Source of the DNA: Elusimicrobiota bacterium
GTDB taxonomy: Bacteria > Elusimicrobiota > Elusimicrobia > UBA1565 > UBA9628
Assembly (NCBI GenBank): GCA_016234805.1
Contig: JACRNU010000055.1
Coordinates: 38,961 to 102,960 of the forward strand
Reading direction: 5' to 3'
Length of the DNA stretch: 64,000 nt
Below are positions 15,864 through 23,274 of this stretch, in pieces (the first letter of the stretch is position 1; each line of letters begins with the position of its first letter). The notes under the pieces are model-generated. The model searched no databases. It saw only the letters and a list, made by a program, of their open reading frames with translations, and was not told where the DNA came from. The translations under genes and the position numbers were made by a program.

Positions 15864-16642
15864 GAAGGTTCCTGTTGTTCGCGCACCGGGGCGCCAAGAT
15901 CACGGCCCCGGAGAACACCCTCGAAGCCATCGAGTCCGCGAAAGCCGAGGGCGCGGACGGCATCGAGCTCGACGTCCAACTGAGCGCCGACGGCCAGCCC
16001 TTCCTCTTCCATGACCGGACCGGAGAGCGGGTGGCCGGGACCAAGGCTGCCATGAGCAGTTTGACCTGGAAGGAGATCCGGGGCCTGCGGGCCTTTGGCA
16101 AGCATCCCATCCCTCACCTGGACGAGGCCCTCAGCGCCATGGAAGCATGGAAAGGCAGCCAACTCTTCCTCGATCTTCACCAGCGCTCCGAAGAGCTGGC
16201 CGTGGCCGTGGCCGGCTCGGTCTCGGTCTCAACTCTAAAGGAAAGGACCTGCATCCTCGACTTCTACTCCAACCGCCGCTTCCTGCTCCTCGCTGCCCGG
16301 GCCGCGCCGGGCATCCAGATCGCTGTCATGCCTGGCTCGCCCTGGAACACGGATGCCTCCACTGCTCTAGGGGCCTCGGCCCTCTGCCTGGGCTGGGACC
16401 GTCCCTCGACCAAGGTGCTCTACCAGGCCGCCTGTTGGGCCTACGAAATCAAGCCTGCCCTGACCCGCGCCAGGCAGATGGGGCTTTCGCTGAGCGCCGG
16501 CGTGGCCAACACCCCGGAGGAAGTCCGCTATTTCATCGGCCAAGGCTTCGAAGCCTTCTGGACCGATGACCTCCGCATGGCCCGCTCCACCCTCGAAGCC
16601 GTCCCTCCCGGCACCGGAAGGAGCGCCGGCGGACGATCATAG
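15854..16642 (+). CDS. Glycerophosphodiester phosphodiesterase-like protein
   Basis: 262 residues, GDPD fold. Visible motifs: FAHRGAKITAPENTLEAI (the His-Arg-Gly and Glu-Asn-Thr block), GIELDVQLSADGQPFLFHD (metal-binding Glu and Asp, catalytic His) and, near the end, an FWTDDLRMA strand. The family hydrolyses glycerophosphodiesters to glycerol 3-phosphate and an alcohol. No signal peptide, so it acts in the cytosol. It overlaps the AGPS-like gene by 10 bases. The stop region overlaps the convergent cytochrome gene by 6 bases. Confidence 0.85.
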   Translation: MPIGRFLLFAHRGAKITAPENTLEAIESAKAEGADGIELDVQLSADGQPFLFHDRTGERVAGTKAAMSSLTWKEIRGLRAFGKHPIPHLDEALSAMEAWKGSQLFLDLHQRSEELAVAVAGSVSVSTLKERTCILDFYSNRRFLLLAARAAPGIQIAVMPGSPWNTDASTALGASALCLGWDRPSTKVLYQAACWAYEIKPALTRARQMGLSLSAGVANTPEEVRYFIGQGFEAFWTDDLRMARSTLEAVPPGTGRSAGGRS

Positions 16643-17332
16643 GCTGTCGGACTTTTCCAGCTCAGAGTAGCGGCCCGGATACCGGGCCTTGAACCGGTTC
16701 AGCAGGGACTGCCGAAGGGCCTTCCAATCGGATGCTTTCTTCCCGAGTTTCCTGCGCGTGGAGTCCCAGGAGAGGAAGGCTCGGATGGCGCGCTGGTCGC
16801 CCTCTCCGATGGCGCTCAAGGGCTTGGCCGCCATCCGGCTGACGCAGAGCTTCCAGACATCCGCCTCCACTTGCCATATCAACGGTTCCTTAAAAAACTC
16901 GGGGTGGTCCTGATTGAGGGACGCGATCGCGGCTTCCTTGTCAGGAACATCCCTGCCCTCAGGCTCGGCGTAACGATGGTTCAGGGCCCGGGCCGGAGTG
17001 TGGCAGCGGCCGCAGCGGCTGAGCACGAGGCTGTAGCCCCCGCGCTCGGCGTCTGGGAGCTGGCCTGGAGCCAAGCCGATGTTCCGGGGGCCGAGGTCCG
17101 CCGGGTAGGCCGGCGACGGTCGGGAGAACCGGCCTAGCGCCGCCTCCGAAGCCTTGGATGCGGCCGGACGCTCGGGCCCGTCCGCAGGTGCGGGCGAGGA
17201 CGTTCTCCGATCGCCCTGTGCCGGCGGACGCTCGGGCCCGTCCGCAGGTGCGGGCGAGCATCCGACGCCCAGTACTGACAGGTACATCCAGGCCGCGAGC
17301 GCGGCCCTGGGCTTGGCAGCATTCCCCTTCAT
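16637..17332 (-). CDS. c-type cytochrome lipoprotein with inserted repeat
   Basis: 231 residues. The N-terminus has a lipoprotein signal with lipobox LGVGC (Cys near 25). Residues about 26-60 are encoded by an inserted tandem repeat and contain SPAPADGPERP twice. One haem-attachment motif, CGRCH, lies near residue 106, with Met residues later as possible axial ligands. The rest is helical (FLSWDSTRRKLGKKASDW). It is probably an outer- or inner-membrane-anchored electron carrier of the periplasm. The start overlaps the stop of the CbiX-like gene by 4 bases. The identity of its redox partner is unknown. Confidence 0.7.
   Translation of the reverse strand: MKGNAAKPRAALAAWMYLSVLGVGCSPAPADGPERPPAQGDRRTSSPAPADGPERPAASKASEAALGRFSRPSPAYPADLGPRNIGLAPGQLPDAERGGYSLVLSRCGRCHTPARALNHRYAEPEGRDVPDKEAAIASLNQDHPEFFKEPLIWQVEADVWKLCVSRMAAKPLSAIGEGDQRAIRAFLSWDSTRRKLGKKASDWKALRQSLLNRFKARYPGRYSELEKSDSL
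17164..17258. repeat. 60-bp palindromic element, 1.6 tandem copies, inside the cytochrome gene
   Basis: Bases 17165-17198 and 17225-17258 are identical (34 bases) with a 60-base period. Each unit holds the palindrome GCGGACG-8-CGTCCGC (17224-17230 with 17239-17245) and a GGGCGA/TCGCCC hairpin. The element is read through in frame by the cytochrome gene. Confidence 0.85.
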
Positions 17333-18384
17333 GGCTTCAGGCCGCAGGCCTCTTCAGACTTGCCTGCTGTCGGGGTCCCGGAGCAGGCTCCGGGATCCTG
17401 GCCCCCTGACGAACTCTTGCGCAGGAGCGCCTTCAACGCGTCCACGCGCTTGGGATCGGTCCCTGGGAAGCGCCGCATGTCCGAGAGCCTGGCTCCCATG
17501 GAAGCGGCTTCCTTGACCCAGGCCGCGATGAGAGGGTGCGGCATGATGGTCTTGGGCTCCATGGTGTATGCCAGGCCTTTGAGGTCGCGGTCTATCGCTT
17601 TCAATCCATCCCAGGCCAGGGCGAAGGGAACGACGAGGACCTTGCCCTCCGAGCCCGCGCGGCCCACCAGGCTGCGCAAGGATGAGACCGCCCTGGCCCG
17701 TTCCATGGCCGTGCCGTCCTCCCGAACCACAGCGTACCGCACCGCTCTATAGCCAACCCCGCGGCGCAGGGTCCCAGCCGCGGACTTGAGGGCCCGGTCC
17801 AGGCTCTTGCGGGCGCGGACGTTCTCCGATCGCCCTGTGCCGGCGGACGCTTGGGCCCGTCCGCCGGTGCGGCCGCGGCCGTCTCCGGGATCAGGGGCCA
17901 CGAGGATCACCGTTTCTCGGCGGGGTTCCTTGCTCAAGCCCCGGAGCCGTTCCGTGAGGATCGCCGCGAGGTAAGCATGGTCCTCCATGGGAGGAACAGC
18001 GGTCACGGGCACCGCGACCTTCAGGGGAGGAGGGCACGCGCCCGAAGCATCGCAGGGCGGTTTCTCAGCCCCGCGGAATCCCAGGAACGCCTTGACCGCA
18101 TCCGCCTCCCTGGTGTCGGACGACAGCGAGAGGGGCACGACCACGATCTTGGCCGGCCTCCGGGCTTGGAGCCGTTCCACGGCGAAGCGAACTTCCGCCG
18201 CGTCGGACGCGGAGTGAACCGCTTCCAAGGGGAAGTCTCTGCCCACGGCCTCCTTGAGCGCCGAGGTCTCGCGGCTCATGGCTTTTCCGCCAGGCGCAAC
18301 GAGGAGAACCCCATAAGCCGGAGCAGGGTCCAGGGCCCAACAGGAGGACGCGAGCAGCGCCAGCAAGGATGCGGCAATCATCAT
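17329..18384 (-). CDS. Secreted CbiX/SirB-like (sirohydrochlorin chelatase fold) protein
   Basis: 351 residues. A signal peptide (MIAASLLALLASSCWALDPA) is followed by two CbiX-like halves: YGVLLVAPGG, AAEVRFAVERLQARRPAKIV and VVPLSLSS in the first, and ILVAPD, VLVVPFALAWDG and MPHPLIAAWVKE in the second. CbiX/SirB enzymes insert Co or Fe into sirohydrochlorin in the cytosol. A secreted version next to a haem lipoprotein could bind or handle a tetrapyrrole or metal in the periplasm, but that is inference. A 65-bp repeat lies between the halves. A 2-base gap separates it from the response regulator upstream. Confidence 0.6.
   Translation of the reverse strand: MMIAASLLALLASSCWALDPAPAYGVLLVAPGGKAMSRETSALKEAVGRDFPLEAVHSASDAAEVRFAVERLQARRPAKIVVVPLSLSSDTREADAVKAFLGFRGAEKPPCDASGACPPPLKVAVPVTAVPPMEDHAYLAAILTERLRGLSKEPRRETVILVAPDPGDGRGRTGGRAQASAGTGRSENVRARKSLDRALKSAAGTLRRGVGYRAVRYAVVREDGTAMERARAVSSLRSLVGRAGSEGKVLVVPFALAWDGLKAIDRDLKGLAYTMEPKTIMPHPLIAAWVKEAASMGARLSDMRRFPGTDPKRVDALKALLRKSSSGGQDPGACSGTPTAGKSEEACGLKP
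17808..17872. repeat. Third copy of the palindromic element, inside the CbiX-like gene
   Basis: 65 bases matching 17189-17253 with 3 mismatches and no gap. The offset is 619 bases, so it is read in a different frame from the copy in the cytochrome gene, giving unrelated residues (GRTGGRAQASAGTGRSENV). Confidence 0.85.
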
Positions 18385-18386
18385 GG

Positions 18387-19064
18387 CTAGCCGACGAGTT
18401 CGTACCCGTCCGCCGCGGTCTGGATGCGTTTGCCCTCAGCCTCCCCAAGGTCCTCGCGCAGGCGCTGCATGGTCTTCTCGAGCGCGCTGACCCCGCCGGT
18501 GGGACCCCACACCGCCAGGAGTATCTTGGCTTTGGGCACAGGCCCGGCTGATTCGATGAGCAGCCGGAGCACCGCGGCCTTCTGCGGGGAGAGGGTGGCG
18601 AGGAGCTTGTCCGCGACCCAAACGGTCCGGTAGCGCACATCCAGGCGCACGCTCCCTTTCTGCACGCTCTCCGCGGACGAGGACACGGACGGCACCTTGG
18701 CCAGGGTCCGGGCCGCGAGCCTGATGAGTTCTCTGAGTTCGAAAGGCTTGCGCAGGTATTCGACCGCGCCGTGGGCTTTGATGGTCTCCTCGAGCATGCC
18801 GGGCTTGTCCCCGTGTCCTGTGACCACGATGACCGGGATGCGGCGGGCCACAGGGTGAGCCGTCATCTTCTTGAGCACATCCGCGCCATTGAGGACCGGG
18901 AGCATGAGGTCCAGGACCACGAGATCCGGGTGAAGGGAGAGGATCTTCTCGTAGCCTTCCTGGCCGTTGAAGGCGTAGTGCGCTTCATAGCCTTCCTTGA
19001 AGAAGGCCAGGCTCATGAGTTCCATGAGCGCGCCATCGTCTTCAACGATGAGGATGCGTGCCAT
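18387..19064 (-). CDS. OmpR/PhoB-type response regulator
   Basis: 225 residues from the ATG at 19064. Receiver: ILIVEDDGAL (acidic pair), phospho-acceptor Asp52 in VVLDLMLPVLNG, VTG, and Lys of YLRKPFELREL. The winged helix occupies about residues 140-225 (LSPQKAAVLRLLIESAG...ILLAVWG...MQRLREDLGE). The frame remains open upstream of 19064, but the receiver starts there and a -10 box sits just before it. It is co-directional with the CbiX-like and cytochrome genes, so the three probably form one transcript with the regulator first. Confidence 0.88.
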   Translation of the reverse strand: MARILIVEDDGALMELMSLAFFKEGYEAHYAFNGQEGYEKILSLHPDLVVLDLMLPVLNGADVLKKMTAHPVARRIPVIVVTGHGDKPGMLEETIKAHGAVEYLRKPFELRELIRLAARTLAKVPSVSSSAESVQKGSVRLDVRYRTVWVADKLLATLSPQKAAVLRLLIESAGPVPKAKILLAVWGPTGGVSALEKTMQRLREDLGEAEGKRIQTAADGYELVG

Positions 19065-19070
19065 GGCTAT

Positions 19071-19076
19071 ACAATA
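19071..19076 (-). promoter_or_regulatory. -10 box (TATTGT), leaderless
   Basis: Reading leftward, TATTGT is followed by 6 bases (ATAGCC) and then the ATG at 19064, the same spacing seen at several other starts in the window. Confidence 0.45.
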
Positions 19077-19189
19077 GAAAATATGACCGACCCTACGCGA
19101 GGAAATGCCGCCTCCATAAGCCGTCGGAAAGCGGCCGTCCATCGCTGTGGGAGGCGACCATGGGGCGTTTACTCAAATTTTACTGAAGG

Positions 19190-19251
19190 CCCTTTGGCCT
19201 GACAATTCCTGACATCCAAAACCTTGATTAACCGGGCCAAAGGGTTATGAT
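19190..19251 (+). promoter_or_regulatory. Promoter with inverted repeat ahead of the MopE-like gene
   Basis: TTGATT (19224-19229), 16 bases, TATGAT (19246-19251). A 10-bp inverted repeat, CCCTTTGGCC (19190-19199) and GGCCAAAGGG (19235-19244), has one arm in the spacer, so it could be an operator or a looping site. A GGGGGAGGG ribosome-binding site precedes the ATG at 19301. No gene lies between 19065 and 19300. Confidence 0.6.
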
Positions 19252-19300
19252 TGTAGTAACACCCCGTGGAATGGAGGCTTGTCCATAGGGGGAGGGATTT

Positions 19301-20575
19301 ATGAAAACCATTGGAACGGTTTGCCTGACAATCCTCGGCGCCATGACCCAGGCAGCCTGGGCGGCCGAAACCGTCAACTGGCAGGTCACGGTGAGCGCCA
19401 TGGAAGAGATCTCCACCCAGGCGTGGCAGGAGTACCCTGTGACCGTGGGCCTCAACAGTTCCGGCGGGGTCAAGAACTACGCCCCCCCCCAAGGCACCAC
19501 GCGCATCGACATCACCGTGGCCTTCCCCATCACCGCGTCCTGCACGAACTGCGGGGAGAGCTTCAGCGGTATCCCGCACACCTACCCTTATTACGCCGTG
19601 TGGTACACCTACCTCGGCGGTGACATGCATAGGGTTCAGGTCTTCGGCGGGAACGTGGGTGGGGCGCTCTTGCGGGAGTCCGTCTTCTCACGGTACTGCC
19701 CCAACGGCTACCGCCAGATGTCCGTGATGTTCGACGCCCTGGTGACCTCCAAGGTCCAAGAACCCAGGGCCGCGAATGCGGTCGGGACTCTCGTGGGCGG
19801 CCAGGGCGAGGTCCTTTCCGCTCCCTGGCAGGCCGCCCCGCAGGCCATCAACGGAGGCACGCTCACCGGATACACCGCTTCCGTGGCGGGCGACAATCCC
19901 AAGGTCGAGATGAGCCTGACGGTCAGCGACAACATCTCCGGGACCGTGACCGCCAAGTTCCCGGCCTGCATCCCCGCTCCCGAGCTCTGCGACGGGGTGG
20001 ATAATGACTGCGACGGCGACATCGACGAGGACCAGGGCGTGGCCCAGTGCGGAGCCGGCGCGTGCGCCAACTCGGTGCCGGCCTGCGTGGACGGCAAGCT
20101 CAATGCCTGCGCGCCCCTGCCGGCCTCGTCCGAAGTCTGCGACGGCGTGGACAACAACTGCGACGGCGCGGTGGACGAGGGGCTCGGGTCCGTATCCTGC
20201 GGCTCGGGCTTGTGCGCCAACACGGTGTCCGCCTGCGTCGGCGGATCCTCGCAGTCCTGCTCGCCGCTCCCGGGCTCGGCCGAAGCCTGCGACGGCATCG
20301 ACAATGATTGCGACGGAGTGGTGGACAATGGATGTCCGAGAGGCATCCTCAACATCCTTGAACACTTCACCAACAAGGCGCTGCCGCCCGGCATCCAGAG
20401 GCTCATCGACAAGGTGAACTCCCGCGCCAACGCGGGGATCGCGCCCACGAGCGCGCTGGAGAACCGGGTCGACAAGGTCAACGACCGCCTCGACCAGCAG
20501 GCGGAGAAGAAGGCAGAGCAGGAGGCCAAGCAGGCTGCGCAGCAGGCCAAGCAGAACCAGAAGAAGAGCAAGTAG
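19301..20575 (+). CDS. Secreted protein with three MopE-type metal-binding motifs
   Basis: 424 residues. Signal peptide at 1-21 (VCLTILGAMTQAAWA). A beta-rich N-terminal domain of about 200 residues follows. Then come three Asp/Cys-rich MopE-like repeats: ELCDGVDNDCDGDIDED (about 228-244), EVCDGVDNNCDGAVDEG and EACDGIDNDCDGVVDNG, spaced about 50 residues apart with paired Cys between them. Such motifs resemble Ca2+-binding loops and occur in MopE/CorA copper-binding proteins and in many surface proteins. The C-terminus is a lysine/glutamine-rich helix (QAEKKAEQEAKQAAQQAKQ). Probably an extracellular Ca-stabilised protein; function unknown. Confidence 0.75.
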   Translation: MKTIGTVCLTILGAMTQAAWAAETVNWQVTVSAMEEISTQAWQEYPVTVGLNSSGGVKNYAPPQGTTRIDITVAFPITASCTNCGESFSGIPHTYPYYAVWYTYLGGDMHRVQVFGGNVGGALLRESVFSRYCPNGYRQMSVMFDALVTSKVQEPRAANAVGTLVGGQGEVLSAPWQAAPQAINGGTLTGYTASVAGDNPKVEMSLTVSDNISGTVTAKFPACIPAPELCDGVDNDCDGDIDEDQGVAQCGAGACANSVPACVDGKLNACAPLPASSEVCDGVDNNCDGAVDEGLGSVSCGSGLCANTVSACVGGSSQSCSPLPGSAEACDGIDNDCDGVVDNGCPRGILNILEHFTNKALPPGIQRLIDKVNSRANAGIAPTSALENRVDKVNDRLDQQAEKKAEQEAKQAAQQAKQNQKKSK

Positions 20576-20600
20576 CCGTGTGACAGGCACCATAGGCACG

Positions 20601-20621
20601 CGCCGCTCCGAGGGAGCGGCG
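20601..20621 (+). terminator. GC-rich hairpin after the MopE-like gene
   Basis: Perfect 9-bp stem CGCCGCTCC/GGAGCGGCG with a 3-base loop, 25 bases past the stop; CGATTT follows. Likely terminator between the MopE-like and subtilase genes. A fragment GTGACAGGCACC of the dispersed hairpin family lies just before it. Confidence 0.6.
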
Positions 20622-20701
20622 CGGCGATTTCCCGGCCAAGTGGGCCTTTAGACCCATCCAAGTCTGGGCCTTCCGGCCCTTTTCCGGGCCATAAGTCCTA
20701 G

Positions 20702-20707
20702 TACAAT
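20702..20707 (+). promoter_or_regulatory. -10 box (TACAAT) of the subtilase gene
   Basis: TACAAT is followed by 6 bases and a GTG at 20714, which would give a leaderless start. A second start, the ATG at 20744, has GAGGAGG about 7 bases upstream and is preferred. Confidence 0.5.
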
Positions 20708-20743
20708 AGTCGCGTGGATCAATCCCGCCGAGGAGGCACCCCG

Positions 20744-21955
20744 ATGTTTCTTGGCCGCTTGCTGCTGCTCGTCGCTGTCCAGACGCTCTTCGTCGCGCAG
20801 GCCCGCGCGGTCTGCCCTTACGGCCCCACGGTGCGCAAGATCGTCTCCTGCAAGGCCTCCGTGTCCACCGCGGACTGCCGCAAGGTCGCGGAGAAGACGG
20901 GCTGCGAGGTCATCCGGGAGCTCGAGCTCATCAATGCCATCGTCATAGACGTGAGCGCCACCCAGGAGAAGTCCGCGGACCTCGAACTGGCCGCGGCAGA
21001 GGAAGTCAAGATCGTGGAAGCGGACCGCAGGGTCAACTGGCTCAAGGGCCTCGGCGAATTCAAGCTTCCTGATATCAAGGATATCGTAACGCCCTTCCGG
21101 GCCGCGGTCGGGGCCGGGCCCGCGCCCAAGGCCGGGGAGGACCCGGAGCAGCCCTGGGGCATCCAGAGGGTCAACGCCGCCGGAGCCTGGGCCAAGACCC
21201 AGGGGGCGGGGGTGCGGGTCGCGGTCATCGACACCGGCATCGACTACAACCACCCGGACCTCAAGGGCAACGTCTACGGCGGGGCGAACGTGGTCAATGA
21301 AGCCAAGCCCAAGGACTACATGGACGACCAGGGGCACGGCACCCACGTTTCAGGCACCATCGCGGCCCTCAAGGACGGCAAGGGCGTGGTGGGAGTCGCG
21401 CCCAAGGCCAAGCTCTTCGGGGTCAAGGTCCTCGACGCGGAGGGCTCTGGCGACTACTCCACCATCATCGCCGGCATCCAGTGGGCGGTGAAGAACAAGA
21501 TGCAGGTCGCGAACATGAGCCTCGGCGCTGAAGAGGGCATGGACGCCTTGCACGAGGCTATCAAGGCAGCGACCTCAGCCGGGCTGCTCATCGTGGCGGC
21601 CGCGGGCAACAACGGAGGAAAGGTCGGCTATCCAGCGGCTTACCCGGAGGTCGTGGCGGTCTCCGCCTCGAATTCGGCTGACAAGATCACCTCCTTCTCC
21701 AGCCGGGGGCCCGAGATCGCCTTCATCGCTCCTGGAGCTAACATCAAATCATCCTTCATGGGAGGAGGCTACGAGAACCTGGACGGAACCTCCATGGCCT
21801 GCCCCCACGTGGTGGGCTTGGCTGCCCTGGCAGCAGGCCTGGGCCATAAGGGAGAGGCCATCCGTGGGGCCCTGGAGCGGGCAGCAACCCCGCTTCCTGG
21901 CCTGACCGCTACCCAACAGGGCAAGGGCTTCATCAACGCGGCGAAAATAAAATAG
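20744..21955 (+). CDS. Secreted subtilisin-family (S8) serine protease
   Basis: 403 residues. Signal peptide at 1-22, a propeptide of about 100 residues (inhibitor I9-like, with Cys pairs), then the S8 domain. The catalytic triad is complete: Asp163 in VAVIDTGIDYNHPD, His198 in GHGTHVSGTIAA, Ser350 in DGTSMACPHV. The oxyanion Asn lies in AAAGNNGG. The protease ends close to the usual subtilisin C-terminus with no extra domain. Expected to be exported and self-processed, with broad endoproteolytic activity. The ATG at 20744 was chosen for its strong ribosome-binding site; the GTG at 20714 would add 10 residues. Confidence 0.93.
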   Translation: MFLGRLLLLVAVQTLFVAQARAVCPYGPTVRKIVSCKASVSTADCRKVAEKTGCEVIRELELINAIVIDVSATQEKSADLELAAAEEVKIVEADRRVNWLKGLGEFKLPDIKDIVTPFRAAVGAGPAPKAGEDPEQPWGIQRVNAAGAWAKTQGAGVRVAVIDTGIDYNHPDLKGNVYGGANVVNEAKPKDYMDDQGHGTHVSGTIAALKDGKGVVGVAPKAKLFGVKVLDAEGSGDYSTIIAGIQWAVKNKMQVANMSLGAEEGMDALHEAIKAATSAGLLIVAAAGNNGGKVGYPAAYPEVVAVSASNSADKITSFSSRGPEIAFIAPGANIKSSFMGGGYENLDGTSMACPHVVGLAALAAGLGHKGEAIRGALERAATPLPGLTATQQGKGFINAAKIK

Positions 21956-22035
21956 GTGCCTGGCTTGACCCGGGCGCAGCCCGGAGGTGCCAGGCTTGCA
22001 CTGCGGCCTCATGCCTGCGGTCAAGCCTGGCACCT
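21954..22035. repeat. GGTGCC hairpin repeat after the subtilase gene
   Basis: A 14-bp perfect stem AGGTGCCAGGCTTG (21985-21998) / CAAGCCTGGCACCT (22022-22035), preceded by a direct copy with one mismatch at 21954-21967 that begins in the subtilase stop codon. It may also end transcription. It belongs to a family of similar hairpins at 22115, 22201, 25411 and 34197. Confidence 0.75.
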
Positions 22036-22114
22036 GGACCCAGACCGACACAAGACCAAGTTGTCCACAGACTATCCCCGTCCATTTCCCGTGGCCTTCC
22101 AAATTTCTACACTA

Positions 22115-22236
22115 ATTGGTGCCAGACCTGCCGACCTGGCGTAAACAGGCCATATTAATATTGCTTGGCTTAACCTCGCCAGATATCATGTTTGTTAACT
22201 ATTGGTGCCAGACATTGCTAATTGATTTCAATCAAT
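22115..22236. other. AT-rich gene-free region with direct repeat and palindrome
   Basis: The 326 bases between the subtilase and enoyl-reductase genes hold no gene. ATTGGTGCCAGAC occurs twice (22115-22127 and 22201-22213), and a 7-2-7 palindrome ATTGATT-TC-AATCAAT lies at 22221-22236, just ahead of the promoter of the lipid operon. The palindrome is a candidate operator. The stretch is much richer in A+T than its flanks. Confidence 0.55.
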
Positions 22237-22259
22237 GCACAACTTTCCCCAGGATATGC

Positions 22260-22265
22260 TATAAT
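22260..22265 (+). promoter_or_regulatory. -10 box (TATAAT) of the lipid operon
   Basis: Consensus TATAAT, 16 bases ahead of the ATG at 22282, with a palindrome 23 bases upstream. No clear -35, which would suit activator control. Its position rules out the longer frame starting at 22222. Confidence 0.6.
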
Positions 22266-22281
22266 CTCATCCACAGACCAG

Positions 22282-23268
22282 ATGACTGACACCACCAGCA
22301 CCTCAAAGCCGTTCGAGAACACGGGTTACTGGGCCGTCATCCTTGGGGGTTCTTCGGGCTTTGGCCTGGCAACAGCCAAGCGCTTGTCTAGAGCCGGGAT
22401 GAACATCCTCATCGGCCACAAGGACACGGAAGGCACGGTCGAGACCGTGCTCAAGCCTCACTTTGACGAGATCCGGGCCCAAGGGGTCAAGCTCGTCACC
22501 CACAACACCAACCTTTTCGATGAGGACGGACGGGGTGAGGTGTTCGAAAGCATCGCCCGGAACGCCGGCCCAGGAAAGGTCCACCTCTTCATGCACTCCA
22601 TCGCCGCAGGGGCCTGCAAGCTCCTGATCGAGGACAAGGGGCCGGATTTCAAAGGCAAGGCCATGGCCGGGCTTGCGGATGCCCTCAAGAAGGAAGGGGT
22701 GGCGGTCACCCCTGAAGTCCTCCGGAAGGCCGTGAACGAGGCCTTTCATGGCGGAGGGGCTGATGCCCTGCACACCCTGGCGGACAGCAGGATCCCCTAC
22801 CGGGACACATTATTGGAAGAACCCGATCTTCAGCGCACCATCGGGATGATGGGCTACGACTACCTGCTTTGGGGCCGGGAACTGGCCAAGGAAGGCCTGC
22901 TCTCCAGATCCGCCAGGCTCGTGGGCCTCACCTCGGAAGGCAACACCGTGTCGTGGAAAGGCTACGCTGCCGTGTCCGCTGCCAAGTGCGGGCTCGAAGC
23001 CTGCGCCAAGGCCATGGCGGTCGAGCTCGGCCCCCTAGGGGTCCGGTGCTTCATCCTTCAACCCGGCATCACGGACACCCCGGCCGGCAATGCCATACCG
23101 AATTTCGACTTGATGAAGGCTGAGGCGCGCATCCGCAACCCTTCGCGCCGCCTCACCACCCCGGAGGACGTGGCCGAGGTCGTGTGCGCCATGTGCCTGC
23201 CGGGGTTCGACTGGGTCAACGGCGCCGTCATCCGCGTGGACGGCGGCGAAGCAGTGTCAGGAGGCTGA
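22282..23268 (+). CDS. SDR-family enoyl-ACP reductase (FabI-like)
   Basis: 328 residues. N-terminal nucleotide fold with GGSSGFGLATAKRL, divergent from classical SDRs. The active-site block is SEGNTVSWKGYAAVSAAKCG, with Tyr and Lys separated by six residues (Y-x6-K), which is the FabI/FabL-type spacing rather than the Y-x3-K of ketoreductases. An insertion of about 70 residues (about 120-190) before the active site makes it longer than FabI (about 260). Predicted to reduce the enoyl-thioester double bond in the last step of each elongation round. First gene of a fatty-acid-type operon; the KAS III gene follows after 6 bases. Confidence 0.75.
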   Translation: MTDTTSTSKPFENTGYWAVILGGSSGFGLATAKRLSRAGMNILIGHKDTEGTVETVLKPHFDEIRAQGVKLVTHNTNLFDEDGRGEVFESIARNAGPGKVHLFMHSIAAGACKLLIEDKGPDFKGKAMAGLADALKKEGVAVTPEVLRKAVNEAFHGGGADALHTLADSRIPYRDTLLEEPDLQRTIGMMGYDYLLWGRELAKEGLLSRSARLVGLTSEGNTVSWKGYAAVSAAKCGLEACAKAMAVELGPLGVRCFILQPGITDTPAGNAIPNFDLMKAEARIRNPSRRLTTPEDVAEVVCAMCLPGFDWVNGAVIRVDGGEAVSGG

Positions 23269-23274
23269 ACAAGG

